Shown here piece after piece: positions 8,538 through 16,786 of a stretch of DNA of 64,000 nucleotides (positions are counted from its first letter, which is position 1; each line of letters begins with the position of its first letter). The position numbers were made by a program, and so were the translations under genes. The notes below the pieces were generated by a model. It did no database searches. It was not told where the DNA came from and worked only from the letters and a program-made list of their open reading frames with translations. This DNA is from Xanthobacteraceae bacterium (lineage in GTDB: Bacteria; Pseudomonadota; Alphaproteobacteria; Rhizobiales; Xanthobacteraceae), in NCBI GenBank assembly GCA_029266425.1, contig JAQSWY010000018.1, forward strand, positions 37,451 to 101,450, written 5' to 3'.

Positions 8538-9575
8538 TTATTCCCCGAACCGGAACTGCACCTTCATGGCGCGACGCCGGTCGGACGCCAGGGCGAAGGC
8601 GGCCGGCGCGTCCTCCATGGGGAAGCTGCCGGTGAGCAGCGGACGCAGATCTACCTCGCCGTCCGAGATCAGCGCGGCGGCACGGGCGAACTCGGCATCG
8701 AAACGGAAGCTGCCCTTCAGCTCAAGTTCCTTGGCGACGATGACGTTCATCGGCAGAGGCTGGTCGCCGCCGAGGCCGACAAGCACGATCGTGCCCCTCG
8801 GGCGTACCAGCGCGAGCGCGCTCGCGAGCGCGCTCGGATTGCCGGAGCACTCGATGGCGGCGTCCACCCGGCCCTTGTCGGCCGCGAGGTCGGCGAGACC
8901 GTCGGTTCCATTGGAGACATCGACGCAGCGTGTCGCGCCGAGGCGGGCCGCGATCGCCAGCGCCTCGGGGGCGATGTCCGTCGCCACGATCTCGGCGGCG
9001 CCGGCGACACGGGCGGCAGCGATGACGAGGCATCCGATCGGTCCGCAGCCCGAGACCAGCACCGTCCGCCCGGTGAGCGCTCCGGCCTGTTCGACGGCAT
9101 GAAGCGCCACCGCGAACGGCTCGCACAGTGCGGCGAGCGCGAGATCGACGTGCGGGCCGACCCGCACGGCCTGCTCCTCCGGGATGGTCATCTCCTCCCG
9201 GAAGGCGCCCTGCACATGGGGGAAGCGCATGGCACTGCCGTAGAAGCGCATGTCGAGGCACTGGTTGCGCAGGCCCTGGCGGCAATACTCACACCTGCCG
9301 CACGGGCCGCTCGGATTGACGGCGACGCGATCGCCGACGGAAACCTTTGTCACCCCGGCGCCGACGGCGGCGACTGTCCCCGCGACCTCATGGCCGAGCA
9401 CCATGGGCTCGCGCAGGCGCACCGTGCCGAAGCCGCCATGGTGGAAATAATGCAGGTCCGATCCGCAAATGCCGCCGGCCCCCATCCGGACGAGGACGTC
9501 GTGCGGGCCTGGTGGTGACGCCGGCATGGGCTCGATGCGCAGATCGTGCGGAGCGTGAAGGACGATGGCGCGCAT
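8538..9575 (-). CDS. idnD: Zinc-dependent alcohol dehydrogenase, L-idonate 5-dehydrogenase-like
   Basis: The 345-residue medium-chain dehydrogenase has catalytic zinc ligands Cys37 (ICGSD) and His62-Glu63 (GHE), four structural zinc cysteines at 92, 95, 98 and 106, and a Rossmann motif around VSGCGPIGCLVIAAA. The ICGSDLHYFHHGGFG and LREPMVLGHEVAG segments fit the L-idonate/sorbitol dehydrogenase branch, which oxidises L-idonate to 5-ketogluconate with NAD(P). It is the last gene of a sugar-acid locus that also holds an IdnO-like SDR, which supports the assignment. It starts 36 bp after the DctM gene. Another polyol or sugar-acid substrate is possible. Confidence 0.8.
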   Translation of the reverse strand: MRAIVLHAPHDLRIEPMPASPPGPHDVLVRMGAGGICGSDLHYFHHGGFGTVRLREPMVLGHEVAGTVAAVGAGVTKVSVGDRVAVNPSGPCGRCEYCRQGLRNQCLDMRFYGSAMRFPHVQGAFREEMTIPEEQAVRVGPHVDLALAALCEPFAVALHAVEQAGALTGRTVLVSGCGPIGCLVIAAARVAGAAEIVATDIAPEALAIAARLGATRCVDVSNGTDGLADLAADKGRVDAAIECSGNPSALASALALVRPRGTIVLVGLGGDQPLPMNVIVAKELELKGSFRFDAEFARAAALISDGEVDLRPLLTGSFPMEDAPAAFALASDRRRAMKVQFRFGE

Positions 9576-9611
9576 GACGCTGCTCCCGGTTTTCGAAAAC
9601 GGAAAAACGCC

Positions 9612-10892
9612 TCAGCGCGTCATCATGTGCAGCGGCCACAGCACGATCTGCGGGAACAGCACCAGCAGGAACATGACGATGGTCTGGGCGATGAGGAACG
9701 GCAGCACGCCGCGGATGACGCCGCTCATCGGCACCTTGGCGACGCCGCACACGACGTTCAGCACGGTGCCGACCGGCGGGGTGACGAGGCCGAGGGCGTT
9801 GTTCATGATGAACAGGACGCCGAAATAGACCGGATCGATGCCGGCCTGCTTGACCACCGGCATCAGCACCGGGGTCATGATCAGCACCGTCGGGGTGAAG
9901 TCGAGCGCGGTGCCGATGACGAGGACAAGCAGCATCAGCACCGCCGTCATCAGCATCGGGCTGTCCATCAGGGGCTGGACCAGTTCCGCCAGCTCCTGGG
10001 GAATGTTCGCCGTGGTGATCAGCCAGGCCGAGACGCCCGCGGCGGCGACCAGGAACATGATGACCGCGGTGGTCTCCGCCGCGCGGTAGATCAGGTGGAA
10101 CAGGTCCCGCACCTTGATCTCGCGATAGATCACCAGCCCGACGAACAGTGAATAGACCGCGGCGATCACCGCCGCCTCGGTCGGCGTGAAGGCGCCGAAC
10201 TTCAGTCCGCCGATGATGACCACCGGAAGCAGCAGCGCCCAGAACGCGCTGCGGGTCTCGGCGAGGCGCTCGGACAGGGTGCGCTTCGGCTCCACTCTCG
10301 GCTTGTCGCGCTGGATGCTCCAGCGCCAGGCGATCATGATCGCGAGACCCATCATGATGCCGGGCACGATGCCGGCGATGAAGAGCTTGGTGATGGACAC
10401 GCCGCCGGTGACGCCGAACAGGATCATGCCGATGGAGGGCGGGATGACCGGGGCGATGATGCCGCCGCAGGCGATGAGGCCGCAGGAGCGGTTGATGTCG
10501 TAGCCGGCATTGCGCATCAGCGGCACCAGCACCGAGGCCAGCGCCGCGGTGTCCGCGACCGCGGATCCCGACAGCGAGGCCATGATGACCGCGGCCGCCA
10601 CCGCGACATAGCCGAGGCCGCCGCGTATGTGCCCGACCCAGGCCATCGCCATGGTGATGATGCGCCGGGTCATGCCGCCGGCATTCATGAACTCGCCGGC
10701 GAGCATGAAGAACGGCACCGCGAGCAGGGGAAAGCTGTTGGCGCCATCCCACATGTTCTGGATCACGATCTGCGGATCGGTGATCCCCATGTAGAACATC
10801 ATGGCCAGCCCGCAGCCGATCAGCGCGAACGCCACCGGCATGCCGAGCGCCATCAGCCCGAGGAGCGAGGTGATAAAGACGAAGACGGTCAC
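9612..10892 (-). CDS. dctM: TRAP transporter large permease (DctM)
   Basis: A 426-residue integral membrane protein of the DctM family with about 12 hydrophobic segments. Typical family stretches are GMPVAFALIGCGLAMMFY near the start, FMLAGEFMNAGGMTRR, GIIAPVIPPSIGMILFG and the late ALGLVTPPVGTVLNV. With DctQ and a DctP protein it drives sodium- or proton-coupled uptake of organic acids. Its start overlaps the DctQ stop (10889/10892, ATGA), showing translational coupling. In this locus the cargo is likely a C6 sugar acid. Confidence 0.93.
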   Translation of the reverse strand: MTVFVFITSLLGLMALGMPVAFALIGCGLAMMFYMGITDPQIVIQNMWDGANSFPLLAVPFFMLAGEFMNAGGMTRRIITMAMAWVGHIRGGLGYVAVAAAVIMASLSGSAVADTAALASVLVPLMRNAGYDINRSCGLIACGGIIAPVIPPSIGMILFGVTGGVSITKLFIAGIVPGIMMGLAIMIAWRWSIQRDKPRVEPKRTLSERLAETRSAFWALLLPVVIIGGLKFGAFTPTEAAVIAAVYSLFVGLVIYREIKVRDLFHLIYRAAETTAVIMFLVAAAGVSAWLITTANIPQELAELVQPLMDSPMLMTAVLMLLVLVIGTALDFTPTVLIMTPVLMPVVKQAGIDPVYFGVLFIMNNALGLVTPPVGTVLNVVCGVAKVPMSGVIRGVLPFLIAQTIVMFLLVLFPQIVLWPLHMMTR

Positions 10893-11473
10893 GACAGCGC
10901 TCCCTTGCTGCGGGCCGCCTGCTCGGCGAGCTCGCGTTCGACCTCGCCGACCTCGCCCATGCCTTCCTCGTGGACCTCGATCAATTCATCCTCCTCGACC
11001 ATGCCGAGGAACAGCCGCACCAGATTGGCGGTGCAGATGATGGCGATCGCCGCGCCGGTGACGTAGCTCACGCCATAGACCCACAGGGTGCTGATCTGGG
11101 CGACCGGCGAGGAGTTGCCGGCAATGATCTCGTGCTGCAGCCAGGTGCCGTAGAAGATGTAGAGGCTGCACACCAGCATGATGACCTGGCTGATGCCCCA
11201 GCAGATCTTGCGGCCGAGCACGGGGAGAGCCTGCACCACCAGATCGACGCCGAGATGCGCGCGCTTGTGGAGCCCGACGATGCCACCGAGGAAGGTCATC
11301 CACACGAAGGCGAAGCGCGGCATCTCCTCCGACAGGTCAATGCCGGTATTGAAGAAGATCCGTAGCATCACATTGCCGAAGACCATGACCAGCATCACGA
11401 TCATGCAGAGGACCATGATGATTTCGAGCGCCCGGTAGAACGCGGCAATGGTCGTTCGGAGGAGTTGGTTCAT
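10889..11473 (-). CDS. dctQ: TRAP transporter small permease (DctQ)
   Basis: A 194-residue protein with four membrane helices, as usual for DctQ. Recognisable are the first helix with VFGNVMLRIFFNTGIDLSEE followed by PRFAFVWMTFLGGIVGLHKRAHLGVD, a strong DctQ signature. The C-terminal tail of about 30 residues is acidic (EDELIEVHEEGMGEVGEVE). It pairs with DctM in the membrane. The gene is about 110 bp downstream of dctP, separated from it by a stem-loop. Confidence 0.92.
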   Translation of the reverse strand: MNQLLRTTIAAFYRALEIIMVLCMIVMLVMVFGNVMLRIFFNTGIDLSEEMPRFAFVWMTFLGGIVGLHKRAHLGVDLVVQALPVLGRKICWGISQVIMLVCSLYIFYGTWLQHEIIAGNSSPVAQISTLWVYGVSYVTGAAIAIICTANLVRLFLGMVEEDELIEVHEEGMGEVGEVERELAEQAARSKGALS

Positions 11474-11552
11474 CGAGACACCTCAGTCGAGTGGCGAGGC
11501 CGGTGCCGGGGAGCGATCACCAGTCGGCAGCAGTCCGGTCGATGCGAGGGGC

Positions 11553-11577
11553 GGCGGCACCGTGCTTCGGTGCCGCC
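11553..11577 (-). terminator. Intercistronic stem-loop between dctP and dctQ
   Basis: A perfect 10-bp G+C-rich stem (11553-11562 paired with 11568-11577) with a 5-nt loop follows the dctP stop codon within 10 bases. There is no T run, so it is more likely an mRNA-stabilising or attenuating hairpin than a full terminator. It would let the binding protein be made in excess over the permeases. Confidence 0.6.
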
Positions 11578-11585
11578 TGAGGGGT

Positions 11586-12605
11586 TCAGTTCGCGGCGGC
11601 GCGTGCCTTTTCGATCTCGGCATAGAAGCCGTTCACAAACTCGTCGCCGATCTGCGGGGTGAACTTCGTCACCACGGACTTCACCTTCGCCTGGATCTTG
11701 GCGAGTTCTTCCGGCGGCACCGGCTCGACGGAGACGCCGGCTTCCTTGAACTTGGCGATCACGTCACGGTCACCCTCCTCGAGCAGCTTGCGCTGCAGGA
11801 GACCGGCCTCGATCGCCGCCTTGCGCACGCCTTCCTGGTCGGCTGGGGAGAGCGTATCCCAGAACTTCTTCGAGGCGACGAGGGCGACCGGCGTATAGAC
11901 GTGGTTGGTCAGCGAGATATACTTCTGAACTTCCTGCATCTTGTTGGCGTACATGTGCAGGAGCGGGTTTTCCTGGCCGTCGATCGCCTTGACCTCGAGC
12001 GCCGCGAACACTTCCGAGAACGCCATCGGAACGGCGTTGGCGCCGATCGTCTTCCAGGTGTCGAGCGCCACCGGGTTCGCCATCACCCGCAACTTCAGCC
12101 CGCTGACGTCATCGAGCTTGGTGACGGCATGCTTGCTGTTGGAAAGATTGCGGAAGCCCATGCCCGACCAGGTCAGCCCCACAAGGCCGGTCGGCGCGAG
12201 TTTCTCGAAGATCTTCTTCGACGAGGGGCCATCGAGCACCGCGTAGACTTCCTTCTGGTTCTGGAACATGAAGGGAAGGTCCCAGACCTGCACTTCCTTC
12301 ACCCGGGTCGACAGCGGTGCCAGCGTGCCGATGTAGAATTCCTGCGTTCCGGCCTGGACCGCCTGCAGCTGCTTCTCGTCGCTGCCGAGTACGGCGCTGT
12401 GATAGGGCTGGATCTTCACATTGCCGTTCGTGTAGGTCGCGGCAAGCTCGGCGAACTTGGTCATTGCGGCAGCCTGCGGATGGGTATCCGGCATGGCGTG
12501 GCCGATCTTGGCCTTGACTTCGGCCATTGCCGCACCGGCGCCGAACATCGTGGCTGCGGCCATGACGGCGGCACAAGCAAGACGCATTACTGAAGTGTTC
12601 GTCAT
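11586..12605 (-). CDS. dctP: TRAP transporter substrate-binding protein (DctP), first copy
   Basis: The 339-residue periplasmic protein has a cleavable signal peptide (hydrophobic core then GAGAAMA), the DctP opening KIGHAMPDTHPQAAAMTKFAEL and the core GLKLRVMANPVALDTWKTIGA, where the arginine normally binds the substrate carboxylate. Late family segments (QKYISLTNHVYTPVALVASKKFW) are shared almost word for word with the second DctP at 14722-15753, so the two are close paralogues. It feeds the DctQ/DctM pair downstream. Sugar-acid specificity is inferred from the neighbours. Confidence 0.9.
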   Translation of the reverse strand: MTNTSVMRLACAAVMAAATMFGAGAAMAEVKAKIGHAMPDTHPQAAAMTKFAELAATYTNGNVKIQPYHSAVLGSDEKQLQAVQAGTQEFYIGTLAPLSTRVKEVQVWDLPFMFQNQKEVYAVLDGPSSKKIFEKLAPTGLVGLTWSGMGFRNLSNSKHAVTKLDDVSGLKLRVMANPVALDTWKTIGANAVPMAFSEVFAALEVKAIDGQENPLLHMYANKMQEVQKYISLTNHVYTPVALVASKKFWDTLSPADQEGVRKAAIEAGLLQRKLLEEGDRDVIAKFKEAGVSVEPVPPEELAKIQAKVKSVVTKFTPQIGDEFVNGFYAEIEKARAAAN

Positions 12606-12677
12606 CTTACTTCCTCCTTGGCAGTCGTTTTCTTTGTTGCGAATTACGACTTTGAATTTCTGACGGGTCTGATGACT

Positions 12678-13448
12678 TCAGAGGACCGCGAGCATTCCTC
12701 CATCGACATAGATCACCTGGCCATTGACGTAGTTCGACGCCGGCGAGGCCAGGAAGACCGCGGCGCCGACCAGTTCTTCCGGCAGTCCCCAGCGCCGCGC
12801 CGGGGTGCGGCCCTTGACCCAGGCGTCGAACTTCGGATCGCTCATCAGCGCCTGGTTCATGTCGGTCGCCATATAGCCCGGGCCGATCGCATTGGCCTGG
12901 ATCCCGTATTCGGCCCACTCGGCCGCCATGGAGCGGGTCAGAAGCTTGATCCCGCCCTTGGCCGCCGTATAGGGCGCAACGGTCGCCCGCGCGACTTCGC
13001 TCGTCAACGAAGCAATATTGATGATCTTGCCGCCGCTCCCGCGCGCGATCATCCGCCTGGCGGCTTCGCGGCCGATCAGGAAGGCGCTGGTGAGATTGGT
13101 CTCGACCACGCGGCGCCAGTCGGCCGGATCGAGGTCGACCATCGGCTTGCGAAACTGGATGCCGGCATTGTTGATCAGGATGTCGACCTGAATGCCGTCG
13201 GTGTCGAGGCTGCCGAAGGCGGCGAGAACCGCAGCGTCATCGGTGACGTCGAAGGCCAGGGCGTGGACCTTGTGGCCCTCCTCGGCCAGCTTCTCGCACG
13301 CGGCGTTCGTGCCGTCGACGCTGGTGCCGTTGAGGATGACCGCCGCGCCGGCCTCGGCAAGGCCGCGGGCCATGGCTAAGCCGAGGCCGCGGGCCGAACC
13401 GGTGATGAGGGCGGTGCGGCCGGCAAGGGAGAACAGGGCGAGGGACAT
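12678..13448 (-). CDS. idnO: SDR oxidoreductase, gluconate 5-dehydrogenase (IdnO)-like
   Basis: The 256-residue short-chain dehydrogenase has the cofactor motif GSARGLG near residues 17-23, NNAG, the catalytic Ser of NIASLTSE and YTAAK. Stretches such as ATVAPYTAAKGGIKLLT, IQANAIGPGYMATDMNQAL and YVNGQVIYVDGGMLAVL are characteristic of IdnO/Gno enzymes, which interconvert 5-ketogluconate and D-gluconate. With the IdnD-like enzyme this gives the two-step route L-idonate to 5-ketogluconate to gluconate. The gene follows the dehydratase gene by 12 bp. Confidence 0.82.
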   Translation of the reverse strand: MSLALFSLAGRTALITGSARGLGLAMARGLAEAGAAVILNGTSVDGTNAACEKLAEEGHKVHALAFDVTDDAAVLAAFGSLDTDGIQVDILINNAGIQFRKPMVDLDPADWRRVVETNLTSAFLIGREAARRMIARGSGGKIINIASLTSEVARATVAPYTAAKGGIKLLTRSMAAEWAEYGIQANAIGPGYMATDMNQALMSDPKFDAWVKGRTPARRWGLPEELVGAAVFLASPASNYVNGQVIYVDGGMLAVL

Positions 13449-13460
13449 GGCTGGCCCCCC

Positions 13461-14660
13461 TCAAAGCGCGCTGCGGCGGCGGGTCAGGTCGTCGCGCGCC
13501 ATGACCTCCGGCCTCAGTTCGAGCCCGAGGCCCGGCCCCTGCATCGGATAGACATGGCCATCCGCGATGTGGGGCACTGCGGTGACCAGCTCATTGTACC
13601 AGCCGCGATAGAAGGATCGCACCGATTCCTGGATCAGTGTGTTGGGCTGGCTGAACGAGGTGTGCACCGCGGCGGCGAAGGCCACGGGTCCGGTGCAGTC
13701 GTGCGGCGCGAAGGGGCGATGGTAGGTCTCGGCCATCGCCGCGATCTTGCGTCCCTCGGTCAGCCCGCCGGTCCAGCACAGATCGACCATCACCACATGC
13801 GCGGCGTCGCGATCGAGATAATCCTTGTAGGCCCAGCGCGAGCCTAGCGTCTCGCTGGCGCACACCCAGACATTGGTGGAGCGCGCATATTCCGCCAAGG
13901 CTTGCGGCGAGTTCATCCGAATTGGATCCTCGTACCAGGTCGGGGCATAGGGCTCGAGCGCACGGGCGATCTTGATGGCGGCGGGCAGGTTCCACAGCGA
14001 GTGGAACTCCACCATGATGTCCATCCTGTCGCCCACCGCCTTGCGGATCTTCTCGAACGGAAGGAGGGCGCTCCTCAGCTGCGCGGCGCTGATGTCGAGG
14101 CCGCCGGTCTCTAGGGCGACCGGATCGAACGGCCAGATCTTCATGGCGGTGATGCCCTCGTCGAGCAGGCTCTCGGCGAGTTCGTCCGCCCGGTTCATGA
14201 AGGCGTCGAGATCCTCGTAGGGCCCCTCTGCCTTGCCGAGGCTCCAGGTCGAGACCGGCTTTATGTTGGTCGACCGGACATATTTGTAGCCGGCACATGT
14301 GTTGTAGACGCGAAGCTTGTCGTGGCACAGCCCCCCGAGCATCTGGTGGACCGGCTGGTTGCAGACCTTGCCGAACAGGTCCCACAGCGCGATGTCGATC
14401 GCCGACGCCGCCCGGTACTCGACGCCGGTCGAGGCCTGCGCCAGTGGCAGGTTCACCATCTCCTTGTTCAGCGCCTCGATCCGCAGCGGATCGCGGCCGA
14501 GCAGGCGCCCCGCCAGCGTGTCGTGGATATGAGCTTCCACGGCGGCGGCTCCGTAGAAGGTCTCGCCGAGGCCGACCGTCCCCTCGTCCGTGTGGATGTG
14601 CACCCACAGGAGATTGGCGAACTCGTCGACACGCATGGTTTCGATGGCGGTGATTTTCAT
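13461..14660 (-). CDS. Mandelate racemase/muconate lactonizing family (enolase superfamily) sugar-acid dehydratase
   Basis: I start it at the ATG at 14658-14660 (MKITAIETMRVDE), the usual N-terminus; a longer frame extends 32 codons upstream. The 399-residue enzyme has the enolase capping domain followed by the barrel: AMKIWPFDP, metal-ligand region VEFHSLWN, YEDPIRM and CASETLGSR, and a probable Asp-His dyad (VMVDLCWTGG and APHDCTGP) of the mandelate racemase subgroup. Such enzymes abstract the alpha proton of sugar acids and dehydrate them to 2-keto-3-deoxy acids. In this locus gluconate or a related hexonate is the likely substrate; the exact one cannot be read from the sequence. Confidence 0.85.
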   Translation of the reverse strand: MKITAIETMRVDEFANLLWVHIHTDEGTVGLGETFYGAAAVEAHIHDTLAGRLLGRDPLRIEALNKEMVNLPLAQASTGVEYRAASAIDIALWDLFGKVCNQPVHQMLGGLCHDKLRVYNTCAGYKYVRSTNIKPVSTWSLGKAEGPYEDLDAFMNRADELAESLLDEGITAMKIWPFDPVALETGGLDISAAQLRSALLPFEKIRKAVGDRMDIMVEFHSLWNLPAAIKIARALEPYAPTWYEDPIRMNSPQALAEYARSTNVWVCASETLGSRWAYKDYLDRDAAHVVMVDLCWTGGLTEGRKIAAMAETYHRPFAPHDCTGPVAFAAAVHTSFSQPNTLIQESVRSFYRGWYNELVTAVPHIADGHVYPMQGPGLGLELRPEVMARDDLTRRRSAL

Positions 14661-14721
14661 CTTCGGCTGCGGCTTGATGGGTGGATGTCGGAAGGCGTGA
14701 AAAGTCCCGCCGCGGCGCCCG

Positions 14722-15753
14722 TCAGTTGGCGGCGCGGTATTTCCTGATCTCGTCATAGAAATTGCCGACGAACCCGGCGCCGATCGTGTCGGTGTTCTTC
14801 TCGATCACCGGCCGGATGGCGGCGCGGACATTCTCCAGTTCGGCGGGCGGCATGACGGTCATGGCCATGCCCTTGGCCTTCAACTGGTCGACCACTTCCG
14901 CCGCCTGGCGAAGCTCCTCGGCGCGCTGGAAGGTGCGCGTCTCTTCCGCGGCCTTCTGGACGGCGGCCTGCTGCTCGGGCGTGAGCGAGGCCCAGAATTT
15001 CTTCGAGATGACGAGCGCAACCGGGGTATAGACGTGATTGGTGATCGTCAGATACTTCTGAACTTCGTACATCTTGTTGGCGAACATATCGACGACCGGG
15101 TGCTCGTAGCCGTCGAGCGCGTGCGTCTCCAGCGCCGTATAGACCTCGGTGAAGGCCATCGGCACGGCATTCATCCCCATGGCGTTGAAGCTCGCCAGCG
15201 CCATCGGGCTCTGCATCACCCGCACCTTCAGTCCCTTCATGTCGGCGAGCGCGTTGAGCGGGCGCTTGCTGTTCGACATGTTGCGGAAGGCGCCGCCCGA
15301 CCAGACCAGGCCGTGGACGTTCATATCCTCCAGGCTGGCGAGGAGCTTGCTGCCGGCCGGGCCGTCCAGCACCGAGGCCGCCTCGGCATCGGTCGCGAAC
15401 AGGAAGGGAAAATCGAAGATCTGCAGTTCCTTCTTGCGGCCCGCTATGGGCGAGAGCGCGCCCATGTAGAAATCGACGGTGCCGGCCTGGGTGGCGATGA
15501 GCATCTTTTCTTCCGAGCCCAGCACCGCATTGCCGAACACCTCGACCTTCACGCTGCCGCCGGTGGCCTTGTTCACCTCGGCGGCAAAGCGGTTCATCGC
15601 CGCGGCGCGGGGATGGCTGTCGGCAAAGGAATGGCCGAGCCGCGCGGTCCTCACCTCCGCCGCCATGGCGAGCGAGGCAGATGCAGGTATTGCGGCGGTG
15701 GCGAGCGCGGCGGCGAACAGCTTCAAAGAGCTACGGCGAGTTGGTGCCCTCAT
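14722..15753 (-). CDS. TRAP transporter substrate-binding protein (DctP), second copy
   Basis: The start ATG at 15751-15753 has a good ribosome site (GGGAGAAG) and gives 343 residues with a signal peptide (TRRSSLKLFAAALATAAIP...AMA). It is a clear paralogue of the DctP at 11586-12605: both contain the RLGHSFADSHPRAAAMNRF/KIGHAMPDTHPQAAAMTKF opening and the ITNHVYTPVALVISKKFW segment. The locus has only one DctQ/DctM pair, so two binding proteins seem to share one membrane unit, perhaps with different ligands. The start lies inside the 3' end of the GntR-type regulator gene (23-bp overlap). Confidence 0.88.
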   Translation of the reverse strand: MRAPTRRSSLKLFAAALATAAIPASASLAMAAEVRTARLGHSFADSHPRAAAMNRFAAEVNKATGGSVKVEVFGNAVLGSEEKMLIATQAGTVDFYMGALSPIAGRKKELQIFDFPFLFATDAEAASVLDGPAGSKLLASLEDMNVHGLVWSGGAFRNMSNSKRPLNALADMKGLKVRVMQSPMALASFNAMGMNAVPMAFTEVYTALETHALDGYEHPVVDMFANKMYEVQKYLTITNHVYTPVALVISKKFWASLTPEQQAAVQKAAEETRTFQRAEELRQAAEVVDQLKAKGMAMTVMPPAELENVRAAIRPVIEKNTDTIGAGFVGNFYDEIRKYRAAN

Positions 15754-16579
15754 GCGTCTTCTCCCGGGATTTGCTTGTTGTTTTTGTGTTGGACTTCGTT
15801 GAAGCGCGGCCGGCATGCGCCGGTTGCGCGCGTTCTGTAGCCGGCAGTGCAATCGGCTGCGGCGCGTTGAGCCAGCGCCGCGCGCGCAGCAGCTCGCGCA
15901 GATCGCTTTCGGCCTGGTCGATCAGGGCCAGCACCGCGCGTTCGGCCTTCAGGCCGTTGCGTTTCTCGATGGCTTCGCAGACCTCGCGGTGCAGGGGCAG
16001 CGAACGCTCGGGTCCGCCGGGCGTCTCCGCCACGCGCTCGAAGCCGATGCGCAGCACGGTGGAGATCACACCCTGCAGCTGCGTCACCAGCGGATTGGCG
16101 CAGGCGCGGATGATGATGTCGTGGAAGGCGAGGTCGGCGGCGACATAGTCGCCGTTCCCGGTCACGGCATTGGCCATCGCCTCATAGGCCGCCCGCAATG
16201 CCTTGCGCTCGGCATCGCTCGCCCTGTCGGCGGCGAGGCGGGCCGCCGCCGGCTCGACGATGCGGCGCAATTCCATGATATCGTTGGCGAGCGGCAGGTC
16301 GACGCCCGTGGCTTCGGCGCGCCAAGTCATGATCTGCGGGTCGAGCAGGCTCCAGCGGGCGTGGTCCAGCACCACCGTGCCGGTGCGCCGACGGGTCTCG
16401 ACCATGCCCTTGGAGACGAGGCCCTTGATGGCCTCGCGTATCACGATGCGGCTGACCCCGAGCTGCGCGCCCAGCACCGGCTCGGGCGGGATCACCTGGC
16501 CTGGGGCATAGCGCCCGGCGCAGATGTCGATGCCGATCCGGGTCAGGATATCGAGATACAGCGTCATATTAATCATCAT
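15731..16579 (-). CDS. FadR-subfamily GntR transcriptional regulator
   Basis: The protein has an N-terminal winged helix (PPEPVLGAQLGVSRIVIREAIKGLVSKGMVETRRRTGT, about residues 31-70) and a FCD all-helical effector domain with likely metal-binding residues (D/H in ADLAFHDIII and LHREV). It should repress the sugar-acid operon until a substrate-derived ligand binds. It heads the operon and its end overlaps the second dctP. The start ATG lies within a perfect 22-bp palindrome, and an in-frame ATG four codons later is equally possible; neither has a clear ribosome site. The lysine/serine-rich C-terminal tail (about 40 residues) is longer than usual. Confidence 0.88.
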   Translation of the reverse strand: MMINMTLYLDILTRIGIDICAGRYAPGQVIPPEPVLGAQLGVSRIVIREAIKGLVSKGMVETRRRTGTVVLDHARWSLLDPQIMTWRAEATGVDLPLANDIMELRRIVEPAAARLAADRASDAERKALRAAYEAMANAVTGNGDYVAADLAFHDIIIRACANPLVTQLQGVISTVLRIGFERVAETPGGPERSLPLHREVCEAIEKRNGLKAERAVLALIDQAESDLRELLRARRWLNAPQPIALPATERAQPAHAGRASTKSNTKTTSKSREKTHEGTNSP

Positions 16580-16592
16580 ACGTATGATGATT
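16571..16592. promoter_or_regulatory. Perfect 22-bp palindrome over the regulator start: probable operator
   Basis: Bases 16571-16592 read the same on both strands, with core ATCATACGTATGAT. The start codon of the FadR-type regulator lies inside. FadR-type proteins bind short dyads of this kind, so this is a strong candidate autoregulatory operator for the whole sugar-acid operon. Confidence 0.75.
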
Positions 16593-16675
16593 GGCCTGTC
16601 AATTCGGCCTCAGTGACTGATCATACCAATCGTCATGGCCGGGCGAAGGCGACCTGGTCGCGCCTGTTTGGAGAC

Positions 16676-16762
16676 GCCGAGGCAGCTGCCTCGGCTTCCG
16701 CAGGCCATCTTGATCCCTGATGCAGAGTCGGGAATCGAGATCCCCGGCACAGGGCCGGGGAT
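16676..16762. repeat. Intergenic palindromic elements between the regulator and the oxidase-like gene
   Basis: A perfect 20-bp palindrome at 16676-16695 is followed by a hairpin at 16742-16760 (7-bp CCCCGGC/GCCGGGG stem). The second resembles the small dispersed palindromes commonly seen between genes in Hyphomicrobiales. They sit downstream of the 16787-17395 gene and may act as its terminator. Confidence 0.5.
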
Positions 16763-16786
16763 GACGATCAGCCTGGTGGTTTTCGC

